Shown piece by piece: positions 23,607-36,466 of a stretch of DNA of 64,000 nucleotides. The notes under the pieces were generated by a model. That model ran no database searches, was not told where the DNA came from, and saw only the letters and a list, made by a program, of their open reading frames with translations. Each line of letters opens with the position of its first letter. Position 1 is the stretch's first letter. The stretch comes from Epiperipatus broadwayi. Lineage: Eukaryota; Onychophora; Udeonychophora; Euonychophora; Peripatidae. The DNA lies in the NCBI GenBank assembly GCA_028023455.1, contig JAQFVV010006246.1, positions 5,658,363-5,722,362 of the forward strand, given 5' to 3'. Position numbers and translations under genes: made by a program.

Positions 23607-26600
23607 TTTCTTTTTCATGATTATAGTCATAAAAAATCAAGTTTTAAAAAGAAGGAGTTAGTTTGTTTTATTTCTATATTAGATATATATGAACTATTTT
23701 GAAAAGAAGAACTGTGTGCTGGATATATTAAATTATTTAGTTCATATTGGTATAAATTTTGGTTTGCCCAAACATGTGGAATGTCATGATACGTAAAACT
23801 ACATTCATTTTATACCGGTGCATACACACAAAAACTTGGTTCTAAACAGTGCAAATACCACAGTCAAATGTCCAATGTTGGGAATCTTTTGTCTTGCCAT
23901 GTTATATTTGATAAATCTTGCAATTTTTGCTTCAATTGTCAATATTTGTCTTGAATTTAGTAGAAAATAAGTAAAAATTATTATGATTTAGTTTGCATGA
24001 AATTAATTACATTATTTAAAATTAAATTATGATATATGTAATTATAAAGTTCTTGCAGTTGAACCCTTGAAATAATTTAAAACATCATTTTTTTTAAAAA
24101 AAATTCTTAATGATTAAATTTCGACAATTATTATCGTTTCTGATTACTAGAATTTATTTTTATTATTTGTTTTTTTTTTCCCCTCTTTTTTTTTTTGTAC
24201 CAGAAACATGAGAATTATTGATAATGTTGTATTTTTATCCAATGAAGGTAGAATCTTTCCACTACAGGATTATATTATTTTTTTAAGACATTCTATGTAT
24301 TTTGTAAATGTAGAATATGGAAGTGGATTATTTATAAAAGTGAAAGGAACAAAAGAAGTAAAAATTATTTTTTTAGACCTTTATGATAAAAATGGGGAAT
24401 AAAATGAGATAAAAAAATGTGTTAGTGCTATTACAATGATATACTGGTGGTACATTTTGAGCTATTACAATATATTGATAGTACATAAGTTATTGGATTA
24501 CAGTAGTATAAATGGATTTGAAAGAGAATATTTAACTCAGGTAATAAGATTTTTATGTATAGGAATTTCTGATTTCATCTAAGGAGAAGGTACTTTATAT
24601 CAGATTACATTACAAGAATTTCTGATTGATTTGTTTTTTAATAAAAGGCTGCTTTTCACTGCACTCATTCATTCATCATTTTCACATGGGTTTTTGCAAA
24701 AGTGCTATTTACAATGATTTTCAAATAAAGAGCTGGATTTGGTTTGATTTCATTAAGTCTTTTAGTTATGCTATTATACACTTGAATAGAACAATTATTA
24801 ATTATGTGATTATTTTTTTTCAAGCAAATGGCTTGAAATGTTCAACACCTTAAGGATGTGAAATTACACCTTTTTGTTTACAATACTATATTATTCTAAC
24901 ATTATTTCAGAAATTTGTTTTCATAATTTAAGTTATTTAGTAACTGCTGAAACTCAAATTTTTAGAAAAAATAATAAATATCAATCTTGAACATTGTCTT
25001 ATTTCTTCATTAGATAGTGTTGTTGAAATCTCTTTTTTGCTTTAAATGTCAAAGGCTAATATTAATAAATTAAATAACATTAAATGTCGGTGCTGCAGTC
25101 CATCTTCAGTCATTGTTTTTGATTGATTGGCTTTTTCATTGAAGATTCTGATTAATTTGTATTTTACATTCAACCAGTAATTTTTTTTTTACATTTAATA
25201 TCAAGATGGGATTACAAGATGGCCACTGATTAAATATCATTCATTTCTATCTAAAGAAGCTAATAAATAATAGATTATACAAATCCAATTGTTATCCATC
25301 TAATAACCACTGATTTACTCATTGCTTCTATTTTGTCTTCTAAAATTCAAAAATATTACCAAATATTTATGATTTATCATACTGATGTTATGAAATATAT
25401 TTTGGAGAGAACTTTAATGCTGAAACAAATGGAACTTTTTAGCTTTACTATTTTCACAAATGAATATTATATTCAAATTAATTATTTTAGAAAGAATTCA
25501 TTTCTTTAGTATTAGTTATCTATATTATTTTTGGATGCCATCAAATCCTGGTTGCTGAATGGATAGCATTTCTTAAGAATAACCTATTATCTAATTTATT
25601 TTTTAGGCTGATCAACGACACAATCATTATTGTGGAGATGGAATCTAAGCTTCTCATTGACACCAATCTTTTTATAAATTACACATTTTTTAAACAAATG
25701 GTTATTGTTTTATAGTATGACAAAATTTTAATTAGTCATTCACACTTCAACTGAGACTTCATATTTAATTTATTTCATTATTTTTTCTGATCATAGTTCA
25801 AAAGTATCAATAGTTTTTTTTTTTTTTTTGTTTGTGTTCAACTTTCATATCAATAAAGAGTCACAGGAAATATCAAAATTTGAGCAATTCTAATATTCAT
25901 TTTATCTCTAAATTTAAATTCTTTCTCAGGCTTTGCAATTTTTCCTAGTGTTAGTCATTAATGAGTTTTTTGACTATTATATTTTTTATTTGTAATGTAT
26001 GATCTGAGAAGATAAAAATTATCAATGACTTCTATGCTTTCATTGTGAGTTTTTTAACAAGTCATCTTTAATTATTTCTTTATTTTTCAACTTTGAAAGA
26101 TAATTAATTTTTTTCCAGCCAAGAAGTAAATGGAGAAGAACAAAATAGCTTGCAACTAAAGAATATGCATATTGAACCATATTAAAATACATATAGTTCA
26201 TGAGTGTTTTGGCATTTGGTACTATTTTTAAAAGCTAAAAGTAAAATTTAAAAATCGTCAATGAACGCAATTTTTTTTTTTTGTGTTAGTATAATTTTAT
26301 TGTTAGATATGTACAATGAAAGTTGTTTGTGCATTTAGTATTATCTATTTAATTAAAAATAAAAGTTAAAATCGGAAGGAATAAAACTACATGCAGATTA
26401 TTAATCCTGATATACAAAAGAAATAAATTATAAATGTAAGAGATTACAATCAGAGAAAAACATTTTACACGATAATTAAAGATAGCTGAAATAATTTTAT
26501 AAAAGAAAAGACTTTGTAACTAAAATGAAAAATAAATGTATTAGATTATCAACTTCTATTCTTATAACAAAAAAGATAAAAATGTATGCACAGAAATCTA

Positions 26601-27203
26601 AAAACGTATCAAAAGTGTAAAAACCAAATGACTTCGAGCAGGAAGGTCTTGGGTTGTCTTGTTTTTTGGCTGATCCTGGGGGAGAAGCCATCCTGGGATT
26701 ACTCTATGCTGAAATAATTCATCATACAAGAGTGGAAATTGAGCATTTGCGAACACCTTCTTTCATTGTAAAGAGATCACTCCAAAATGCTTTTGAATCC
26801 AGCCTTACTACAGATCAGAATGTGAAAATGTCAGCAAAAGAAATTAAGACCAGTGATCTCTTTCATCTCAAAGAAATAGATGCATGCTACCATAATCTAT
26901 GATCTATGTAAACCCACATAACTTACCGGTTAGCTATTATTCATAACCTAATTTATGTCTAATTAAAAATTTGCAAGCTAAATTTAACCATAAACTTTAA
27001 CTATGAGTTTCAAACACAAATAAAGAGACATTCATATTTTCCAATGGATTCTTAGAAGAAATTAAGAAGAAAATTTAAATAGGAACTGCTTAATTATTTG
27101 ATTAACAATATTATCTGGAGAAGTGTGTGGATGTGTTTTCCAATTTTATCAATAATTTATTTTTTAAATATTTTAATTTATCATAATAAAATATTTATCT
27201 TTA
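23607..27203. other. A+T-rich stretch with two small unassigned open frames
   Basis: No recognised gene. The frame at 24208-24402 (+, 64 codons, with NVVFLSNEGRIFPLQDY) follows a T-rich tract ending CCAG. The frame at 26654-26902 (+, from TTG, with LLYAEIIHHTRVEIEHLR and EIKTSDLFHLKEIDACYHNL) is less A/T-rich than its surroundings and could be an exon or old transposon fragment. Neither matches a family I know. The rest is low-complexity sequence. Confidence 0.4.
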
Positions 27204-27207
27204 ATAA

Positions 27208-30200
27208 TGTACCGGTTGGTTTTATCTGTTCATATAACAAGATCTAGCATCTAGGCAAAAGTACCTTGAGTCCAATCATGCGCAAGATACATATGTCAGG
27301 AACACTCATGAATTCTGCCCTATTTGCCTATTTTTGAGCAACAATTCTGATGATACCGATCTAATTTATTTCTCACCGCCGGCATGGCAAAGCCATGACA
27401 CAAAAAAACTAGTTTGAATTTATTCATGTATAGAATATTATTGTTAGCGAGATTCTATCATCTAGTAAATTAAACATTTTATATAACATCAATATTATTA
27501 CTATTCAATAAATGAAACAATGACTTTGATATTTAGAAATATATATAAGATTTATTAAGTTAACTTGAGATATATATATATGATTGATTACATTATTTGT
27601 TCAAAATACAAATAAAAATGGGTATTTATCTCTCTTGACGACATTAACCTCTCTTACAATACTGTAAAACGAGCGTATTTATTCTGCAATAACAAATAAT
27701 TTATGGCTTTGTTCTAATGTGGCTATTTATATGTCAATAATTAGCAGATTACGTGGTATACCTAAGATTTTTAATAGCCTGGTTAAGTTTTTTAAATTTT
27801 TAACCCCCATTAAAAAAAAAAAATAAAAAAAAAAAAAAATTTTTTGATGGCAATGGTAATTATATTTAATTAATAAAATAGTATTTGCATTTGCGAAATA
27901 AGAACGTATGTGGGAAGCTAATTTAGGAAACAATAATTGTGGCAGAATTAGTGCATATGAAAGTATGATTGAAAATATAAAATGGCAATCCATTTAGCAT
28001 AATCATAACAGTATGATTTAGGAGTATTGATAGGCTTTGGCGAGAAGGAAATATGGGAGAGCAGTACGTGCATGATGGCAATGACAAGATCCATTCTAAG
28101 ATCCAAGAAGGTGCTTCAATTTACAGCTAAAGAAGGTGACTCTCTGCAAATGTTGGCAGGGTCGGGTCACAAAAATGAAGAATGCACTTTATTGAATTGC
28201 CATAGGCTGGACTTTTGCCAGAGCGGACCCTATGCACTAATATCTAGCACTGAAGAAGTCCCAAGGGGTTTACAAACCTTGTCCTTGGTACTGGAAGTAA
28301 AAACAGATGTGACTCGGGTTTTCCGATATGCCCAGGAAATGAAGCCCAATTATATAAAACTGAAGGCCAGTATACACGTAACGCTTAAATTAATATAATT
28401 ATACAAACTTCAAAACTAAGAACAAAGAATTATTACCTATCTTTATTGATATAGACCCAGCGTACCGGTATGATTTGATTTACTATGTGGATATGGGATA
28501 AGTAAAATTAAAGCTAATATAATAGCTCATAGAACTAGAGGATTACCCCTTTTTCCTATTATTACTTTAAATTACACATAAACTTCCCACAACGTATAAC
28601 TAATACAAATCTTTGGTTTTAAGTGCTTTCATAAATATCTTACATATTATTAGATATATACAAAGTAGGTGGTGGTTAATGATTTCAAGAAAATAATATT
28701 GATTTAATTCATATAAGTATATTTAAAGTTAGAAATTGGCGCTATTATTTAATTAATAAAAAAAACATTTCTAAGAAAACAGATTTTTGCTCTGTTTATC
28801 GAAAATAACATTGTACATTAATGGTCTTTTATTTTACTCTCCCAGACTTGCAGGCATCCTCTATAATAAGAATAACAAATTTTTTTTTTTTTTTTAATTA
28901 TTATTAAAAACTAGATTACTCACCCTATGAAAATTAAGGAAGGGGTTTTAAAAGAGATAGCGGAGAGGCTTGCGAATCTCGGGAAAATTATCGACATATA
29001 ATTTAGTATATGAAAATATAAAATATAATAATGAAAATAAAATATTGCCACATAGACATGAAATTAAGAAAAATAATTGTTCATGAGAGGTTTAATGTAG
29101 GAGAGATTACTGCTAAGTTATATAGAGAGAACAAAGTACATTTGACTAACAAGGTAAGAATTTACAAATTGATTAATTCATAATTAATATTAATTTTACA
29201 AGGAAGGCTTTACAAAATGTTTAAAGAAACAGATAGGTGAGATTTGAAATTATTCAAGGTAAATTTAAGAGTCTAGCAGCACTTGAAATTATTACCTCTG
29301 TACAAACTTGGCTGTTCTTTTGGTGATGTTCAGATTTTCCTCAGAGAACTAGATCTAGTTTGACGAGCATAGTTATTCAGGCAGGTAGTAAGTTCATTAT
29401 TCAACAAACAGGCATATAGTTACAGTTTATGAGTATCGGGATCCTGGGCACAGATTTCAGGGAAGGCCATCTCGAACGGCGAGAAAGGTGAAGTGGATTT
29501 ACTCATGACACATTGACATTAGACGAACGTGGATTTATTTGGCAATTGCTTTCATTGACTGTTTTTTGTTCTCCGTGGTCAAAGTTAACCCATTTTATAC
29601 TATGCCCCGGTATTTGTGGAATGCTTTCTTGATTGGTCACTGCTAATCATTCTCTAATCTAATTTTTAAAATAATTTCTACATAAGCTTTACCCATTGTG
29701 CTGGAAGATGCCATTATTAGGTAAGTATTCAAACCGAAATTAATTTGATAACAAATGTTTATGACAAAAGTAAATCAATTAGTTTAGTTTCTAATTTTAA
29801 TTTTAGAGAAACTTTTAATTAAAGTTATTTTAGAAGATTAAACAAGATTAAGTTTCTCACCTTTAATTATTTTTGACTAATTACAATTGCATCTTCCATC
29901 TTGGATTTAAAAAGAAAAGTATAGTTTAATAGCAAACAAAAAATAATTTAAAAGACAAAATTTTATAGATTGACATATAACAAACTTTTTCTAGTAAATA
30001 TTTGCTCAGTATGTTTGTCTCTACAATATCTATATACATCTGAGCTGCAATTACTAAATAATTACTATAACATTAATAAATAAAAAAATACAGAAAATAT
30101 AATATATTTTGATATTATAAGTTTGTTACAATTAATCCTCCGTTACCTATTGTGTATATGTATTCCTTTTTTAAAATACTATATTTATTAATTTTCCTTT

Positions 30201-30398
30201 TTTTGTGGGTGTGTTTAAATTCAGATATTTATGCATATATCTTCGTTAAGAAGTATGTTAGTTTAAATATCAAGAAAAGGAACAAAAAATGTGTTAGTGA
30301 GTGGAATGTATACGCAAGAATAGGGTTTGAATTTGGCTTGGTAGCGGAAGATTTGAGGTGGGCTGTGAAGCGCAATCTGGATCTCAAATTCTGCTTCA
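27208..30398 (-). repeat. 3' LTR (element orientation) of the giant-LTR element
   Basis: Aligns end to end with 33279-36466. Conservation is uneven: a 160-base stretch from 29101 differs from the other copy by about one base, while other parts show several substitutions and small indels. It contains a G+C-richer block with an open frame (28027-28398). The tract just upstream in element orientation (minus-strand GAGAAAA at 30399-30405) is a weak, short polypurine tract. Confidence 0.85.
28027..28398 (+). other. Unassigned open frame inside the 3' LTR
   Basis: 123 codons, with KEGDSLQMLAGSGHKNEEC and LSLVLEVKTDVTRVF. The counterpart in the other LTR (34199-34543) shares the C-terminal 95 or so codons, but its N-terminus is in another frame because of a one-base difference (AAGAAGG against AAGGGG). 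The two translations differ at about 18 of 93 positions, more than the flanking LTR. That argues against selection on the protein. I know no matching family. It may be a captured host fragment or noise. Confidence 0.25.
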
Positions 30399-30719
30399 TT
30401 TTCTCAGACTTACAATTGATAAACAAAAAATGTAAAAAAATTATCTTACTTGATATTCCGGTGACAAAAGAACAACTTGGTTTGAAAGGAATATGTGATG
30501 TATTCATAAAACAAACTATCAGACTAATGCCCCCCCCCCTTTTTTTTTTCTTTGCTGCTATATGCTAAATTTTTTTTTACCTATCTATTCCTGAAGGCAA
30601 AACTATTAAAGTAAACTATATTTATATATCATTCTTTACAAGTGTGGTTTGAATTCCTTATCTATCCGTCTGTGATTTATTGTTGTCTTACTTACTATTT
30701 TTCCAGATCAGGAGGTTCA

Positions 30720-32015
30720 AATGGCTTTTTATTGAGGGTTTGATCACCCCACCAGGATGATAAGTTGCTTAGTATCCAGCCGGCTCACCTTTCTGTATTC
30801 TTTCATGAGGTTCTTTGCTGATCGGCGTTTAGTCAATGGTGGTGAGGAATTGTGCCATTTCCTCAATTCTCCTTATTTGGCATCCCACCATCATTTGTTT
30901 TATGTATGGTGGCATATTTTGTTGGATTACCCAGATAATCTGAATCTCTGTAAATGGGAGTGCCGTCAGAGACTGGAGACATGCCACTTGCCTAAAAAAA
31001 ACTGTGTGTTTCCTTGTTAGCCGATCCATACATTTCTTTTAAAACCGAATGGTAAATGCTGTCCTGGTGCTCCTCGCTCCAGAAAGTCTTTAACAGAGCT
31101 GCTGCATAATGTTCAAAATCTGGCGGCTTGTTTTCATAGCTTTTCCACCATGATTTTGCGGACCCATTTAAATAGTGAAAATCGCCAAGGCTACTTGATC
31201 CGGTGCTGAGATCTGTTGGAATCTAAGCAATTCTTGAAGACTCTCAATATGTGCTTTTGGATTTTCTCCAGTGTCCCCTTTGAATGATTTTACTTGGATG
31301 AACTTCGCAATGTATGCTTGCATGTTTGAGTAACATTTGATTTCTTATCAACTTGTTCCTGTGCTGATTGTAATTCATCTGGTATGACATTAACCAATTC
31401 TTCCTCTCTTGTTCCTTTAATCGTGGTTTGTTCTAATGCGTCAGGTTTGAACTCTGAAGTTTTCACTGTGCTGCTTTTTAGTTTATCGATTTCATCTCTA
31501 AGTTCTCCTAGCTGGGCTTGAAACCCTGACTGTGTTTCCTTCACATTTACAATGACTCTTTCTTATGCTTCCCGGCACTTCACTTCATCTGCCAAATGAT
31601 CTTTTATTTGATTTATGGCTATGTGGTAGGTGGCTTCTTGCTTGTCTATCACACTTCGCATGAGCATTAACTCTCCTGTCATTTTGGATACTATATTTTT
31701 AGTTTCTTGCTTATGATCCTCCTAGAGCCTTTCAAATTCAGTGTGAACCTTTTCATAGCCTTTCCTGCAGTCTGTTCGCACCTCATCTATTTGTTTTAAT
31801 ATACTGTTATTCATTTTGCTACACAGTGTTGACATCCACTCCTTCATCTCCTTATTCTTAGCTTCGAATTTTTTTTCCACATTGGTGAACATAGTCACCA
31901 ATAATGTTTCCATGTTTAGGTTCTGTTTCTGCCTGTAGCTCTCCACAGATTTCATGGTTACAACTTCCTGAGGTTCTTGCCCTGCATCAGTTTTCTCTTC
32001 GCTTTTCTCTTGCAT
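30720..32015 (-). pseudogene. Retrotransposon gag, broken by two stops and three frameshifts
   Basis: Starts with ATG at 32015. The first 240 or so codons are rich in E, K and Q with heptad-like spacing (KKFEAKNKEMKEWMSTLCSK, QAQLGELRDEIDKLKSS), suggesting a coiled-coil N-terminus. They contain two in-frame stops (about 31722 and 31563). Frames then shift near 31300, 31190 and 30985. Through these shifts the capsid-like part continues: GENPKAHIESLQELLRFQQ, LNGSAKSWWKSYENKPPDF, an HSVLKEMYGSANKE piece, and MPPYIKQMMVGCQIRR. This is the usual gag order seen in Gypsy elements (helix, GSAxxWW, R..Q, PP). No zinc knuckle is visible. It lies between the giant LTRs and shares their orientation. Confidence 0.8.
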
Positions 32016-32752
32016 CTTTCAATCCTCAACAGAGATTACTCTTGCTGATCTTAGCAAATTTCCCTGATATTTCTCCCCTTTTTTGTCTTTATTACTATTC
32101 TCCATTCTGCTATGATTATAGAATATATATATATATATATGTATTTTATTTATATATATATTTTTTATTAAAGACACACAAAAATGCTCACTATGGTTTC
32201 CTGTTTGTTTTTATTTATTTATGGCATGATACACCTCTCCCCCATTCTCAACAGTCTCCCCCTTATTCTGCTCCCCATAGCTGTACCCAATCTATACCTG
32301 ATTTATTATATTTAGTGTTCTACCATGCCTGACTCTCACCATTTTCTTTTTTTTACTATATATATATACTAAAGTACTAGTCTCGTATTATTTATCACCT
32401 TCTCTCATCCTTTCTCCCCAGTGTTTTTCTTTTGTTGCTCCCTTGCATCTGAAACATACTTAAAATTTCATTAATTCATATTAAAATTATCAGAACTTGC
32501 ATTACATAGTTATGTATATATTGTGTGATCTATTAAATACAACTCTCTATATAACTCGTTAACTCTTTGAATCATTGTTTCTAATATCTTTTTATTTTAT
32601 TCATTCTACCACCTGTTGACAAAATTTGTAATGTTATTACTACCGGGCGCCAGTCAAAAGGAGTAGATCATTACAACACTTTTTAACTAGATGATCCGCT
32701 TTTAATTGATTGTACATTTTGATAAATACATATTTTTATTTATGATGGCTGT

Positions 32753-32868
32753 ACAGCAGTTCAGATGCATAATATAATAAATAATTAAAGATGTCATTAC
32801 TATTTGGAGCACAGCAGTTCAGATGCATAATATAATAAGTAATTAAAGATGTCATTACTATTTGGAGC
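32753..32868. repeat. Tandem duplication, 58 bp x 2, in the element's internal region
   Basis: ACAGCAGTTCAGATGCATAA starts at 32753 and again at 32811. The two units differ by one base (ATAAATAA against ATAAGTAA). It lies in the untranslated part between primer site and gag. Confidence 0.9.
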
Positions 32869-33238
32869 AAATATCTTTTTTTACATACTATGGGTGTGAA
32901 AGTATTTAGAAGCTGTCACTACTTTTCTTTCATCAACCCAAGAAAGTGGCACATATATATTTAAAACATTATTTATGAAAGAAAACAATATCACATATAT
33001 ACTGAATATTATTTATAGGAAAAAAAATTACATATATGCTCGACATTATTAGGAAAAAAAAATTTATATATGTATATAATGACTTGTACAAAGTGTGTAT
33101 AATATTCAAAAAATCATCTGAACTGGGTGCACTAACCAAGAAAAAAAAATTTTACACATATTTTTATTATTTGGAAAAACAACATATATTTACTAAAATC
33201 TGTTACTCAGGATTCTGCAGGGTGTGAAAATAATTAAT

Positions 33239-33259
33239 AGCCCCACGACTGGGCGTCCA
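33239..33259 (-). promoter_or_regulatory. Primer-binding-site-like sequence (tRNA-Lys type)
   Basis: The plus-strand CCCCACGACTGGGCGTCCA (33241-33259) resembles the 3' end of tRNA-Lys, ending in CCA, with two single-base insertions and one substitution. It lies 19 bases inside the 5' LTR boundary in element orientation. That spacer is longer than usual, but strand and location are right for a minus-strand element. Confidence 0.5.
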
Positions 33260-33278
33260 AACCCAGGGAAAAAAACCC

Positions 33279-36200
33279 TGCACCGGTCGGTTTTTTCTAT
33301 TCATATAACAAGATCTAGCATCTAGGCCAAAGTACCTCGAGTCCAATCATGCGCAAAATCTAGCATCTAGGCAAAAGTACATAGAGTCCAATCATGTGCA
33401 AGATATATAAGTCAGGAACACTCATGAACTTTATCCTATTTTCCTATTTTACAGATCTACCAACTTATGAGCAACAATTCCAATGATACTGATCTAATTT
33501 ATTTCTCACCGCCGGCATCACAAAGCTGTGACACAAAAAGACTCTAATTTGAATTTATTCATGTATAGAATAATATTGTTAGTGAGATTCTATCATCTAG
33601 TAAATTAAATATTTTATATAACATCAATATTATTGCTATTCAATAAATGAAACAATGACTTTGATATTTAGAAATATATATAAGATTTATTAAGTTAACT
33701 TGAGAGATATATATGTGATTGATTATATTATTTGTGTCAAAATAGAAAAATGGGTATTTATCTCTTAGACAACATTAACCTATCTTACAATACTGTAAAA
33801 CGAGCGTATTTATTCTGCAATAACAAGTAATTTATGGCTTTGTTCTAATGCCTCTATTTATATGTCAATAATTAGCAGATTACGTGGTATACCTGATTTT
33901 TAATAGCGCTGGATTACAGTTATTTAAAGTTCTTTAAATTACCATTAATACAAAAACAGCACTGGAACCAATACATAAGATTATTGAGTTTGATGGCAAC
34001 GGTAATTATATTTAATTAATAAAATAGTATTCGCATTTGCAAAATAAGAACATATGTGGGAAGCTAATTTAGGAAACAATAATTGTGGCAGAATTAGCGC
34101 ATATGAAAGTATGAATGAAAATATAAAATGACAATCCATTTAGCATAATCATAACAATACGATTTAGGAGTATTGATAGGCTTTGGCGAGAATGAAATAT
34201 GGGAGAGCAGTACATGCATGATGGCAATGATGAGATCCATTCTAAGATCCAAGGGGTGCTTCAATTTATGGCTAAAGAAGGCGACTCTCTGCAAATGTTG
34301 GCAGGGTCGGGTCACAAAAATGAAGAATGCGCTTTATTGAATTGCCATAGGATGGACTTTTGTCAGAGAGGACTCTATGCAATAATATCTAGTGCCAAAG
34401 AAATCCCAAGGCATTTACAAACCTTGTCCTTGGTATTGGAAGTAAAAACAGATGTGACTCGGGTTTTCCAATACGCTCAGGAAATGATGCACAAATATGT
34501 AAAACTAAAGGCCAGTATATACATAATGCTTAAATTAATATAATTATACAAACTTCAAAACTAAGAACCAGTGTATCGGTATGATTTGATATACTACATG
34601 GATATGGGATAAGTAAAATTAAAGCTAATATAAAATAGCTCATAGAACTAGAGGATTACCCTCCTTTCCTATTATTACTTTAAATTACACATAAACTTCC
34701 CACAACGATACAAATCTTTGGTTTTAAGTGCTTTCATAAATACCTTACATATACCTTACATATTATTAGATATATACGAAGTAGGTGGTGGTTAATGATT
34801 TCAAGAAAATAATATTGATTTAATTCATATATGTATAATTAAAGTTAGAAGTTGGTGCTATTATTTAATTAATAAAAAAAACATTTCTAAGAAAACAGAT
34901 TTTTGCTCTGTTTTTCAAAAATAACATTGTATAATTAATGGTCTTTTATTTTACTCTCCCAGACTTGCAGGCGTCCGCTATAATAAGAATAACAAATTTG
35001 TTTTTTTTATTTTTATTATTAAAAACTAGATTACTCACCCTATGAAAAGTAAGGAAGGGGTTTTAAAAGAGATAGTGGAGAGGCTTGCGAATCTCGGGAA
35101 AATTATCGACATAATTTAGTATATGAAAATATAAAATATAATAATGAAAATAAAATATTGCCGCATAGACATGAAATTAAGAAATAATAATTGTTCAGGA
35201 GAGATTTAATGTAGGAGAGATTACTGCTAAGTTATATAGAGAGAACAAAGTACATTTGACTAACAAGGTAAGAATTTACAAATTGATTAATTCATAATTA
35301 ATATTAATTTTACAAGGAAGGCTTTACAAAATGTTTAAAGAAACAGATAGGTGAGATTTAAAATTATTCAAGGTAAATTTAAGAGTCTAGCAGCACTTGA
35401 AATTATTACCTCTGTACAAACTTGGCTGTTCTTTTGGTGATATTCAGATTTTTCTCAGAGAACTAGATCTAGTTTGACGAGCATAGTTATTCAGGCAGGT
35501 AGTAAGTTCATTATTCAACAAACAGGCATATAGTTACAGTTTATGAGTATCGGGATCCTGGGCACAGATTTCAGGGAAGGCCATCTCGAACAGCGAGAAA
35601 GGTGAAGTGGATTTACTCACGACACATTGAAATTAAACAAACATGGATTTATTTGGCAACTGCTTTAATTGACTGTTTTTTGTTTTCCATGGTCAAAATT
35701 AGCCCATTTTATTCTATGCCCCAATAATTGTGGAATGTTTTCTCAATTGGTCACTGTTAATCATTCTCCAATCTAATTTTTAAAAGAATTTCAGATGCCA
35801 TTGTTAGATAAGTATTCAAACCGAAATTAATTTGATAACAAATGTTTATGACAAAAGTAAATCAATTAGTGTAGTTTCTAATTTTAATTTTAGAGAAACT
35901 TTTAATTAAAGTTATTTTAGAAGATTAAACAAGATTAAGTTTTTCACCTTTAATTATTTTTGACTAAGTACAATTGCATCTTCATATTGGATTTAAAGAG
36001 AAAAATATAATTTAATAGCAAATAAAAAATAATTTAAAAGACAAAATTTTATAGATTGACATATAACAAACTTTTTCTAGTAAATATTTGCTCAGTATGT
36101 TTGTCTCTACAATATCTATATACATCTGAGCCGCAATTACTAAATAATTACTATAACTTTAATAAATAAAAAAATACAGAAAATATAATATATTTTGATA

Positions 36201-36466
36201 TTATAAGTTTGTTACAATTAATCCTCTGTTACCTATTGTGTATACGTATTCCCTTTTTAAAATACTATATTAATTTTCCTTTTTTGTGGGTGTGTTTAAA
36301 TTCAGATATTTATGCATATATCTGTTAGTTTATATATCAAGAAAAGGAACAAAAAAATGTGTTAGTGAGTGGAATGTATATGCAAGAATAGGGTTTGGAT
36401 TTGGCTTGGTAGCAGAAGATTTGATGTAGGCTGTGAAGCACAATCTGAATCTCAGATTCCGCTTCA
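33279..36466 (-). repeat. 5' LTR (element orientation) of the giant-LTR element
   Basis: Partner of 27208-30398. Near its plus-strand left end it carries an extra local duplication. The segment with CTAGCATCTAGG and GAGTCCAATCATG occurs twice (about 33312-33353 and 33358-33400), where the other LTR has it once. A smaller ACATATACCTT duplication lies at about 34741-34765. Its plus-strand right end GCTTCA is followed directly by the target repeat ATAA. Confidence 0.85.
34199..34543 (+). other. Unassigned open frame inside the 5' LTR
   Basis: 114 codons, counterpart of 28027-28398, again antisense to gag. It is G+C-richer than the rest of the LTR. No domain is recognised. The open frame in both LTRs could simply reflect recent duplication of the LTR. 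Confidence 0.25.

Larger units (their letters stand above)
27208..36466 (-). mobile_element. Complete LTR retrotransposon with giant (3.19-kb) LTRs, gag only
   Basis: Two direct repeats of 3191 and 3188 bases enclose a 2880-base internal region. Both repeats begin TG (TGYACCGGT) and end CA (GCTTCA) on the plus strand. The whole unit is flanked by ATAA on both sides (27204-27207 and 36467-36470), a 4-bp target duplication as made by many Ty3/Gypsy integrases. The internal region reads on the minus strand: a primer-binding site at 33239-33259, an untranslated stretch, then a broken gag at 30720-32015. No protease, RT, RNase H or integrase motif is seen, so it would depend on enzymes supplied in trans. 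The gag-only layout resembles the class known as TR-GAG or large retrotransposon derivatives. LTRs this long are unusual. Confidence 0.85.

Noticed and set aside
24198-24241. Possible small exon after a T-rich tract ending CCAG, before GTAGAA
   Set aside because: The donor is weak, the piece is short and A/T-rich, and only chance-level support exists.
30152-30568. 138-codon plus-strand frame
   Set aside because: It runs across the LTR/internal boundary at 30398, is antisense to gag and ends in homopolymers. No domain is recognised.
32110-32162. TA-rich tracts as promoters
   Set aside because: (TA)n runs occur all over the window and carry no positional information.
32641-32652. TGGCGCCCGGTA (minus) as the primer-binding site
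   Set aside because: Lies about 630 bases inside the LTR edge and matches a tRNA 3' end only over its first bases; kept only as an alternative.
34094-34315. Minus-strand frame with VAFFSHKL, like a Gypsy RNase H motif, inside an LTR
   Set aside because: The following residues do not keep the RNase H spacing, the other LTR reads differently (TFFSCKL), and no other RNase H motif is nearby. Probably chance.
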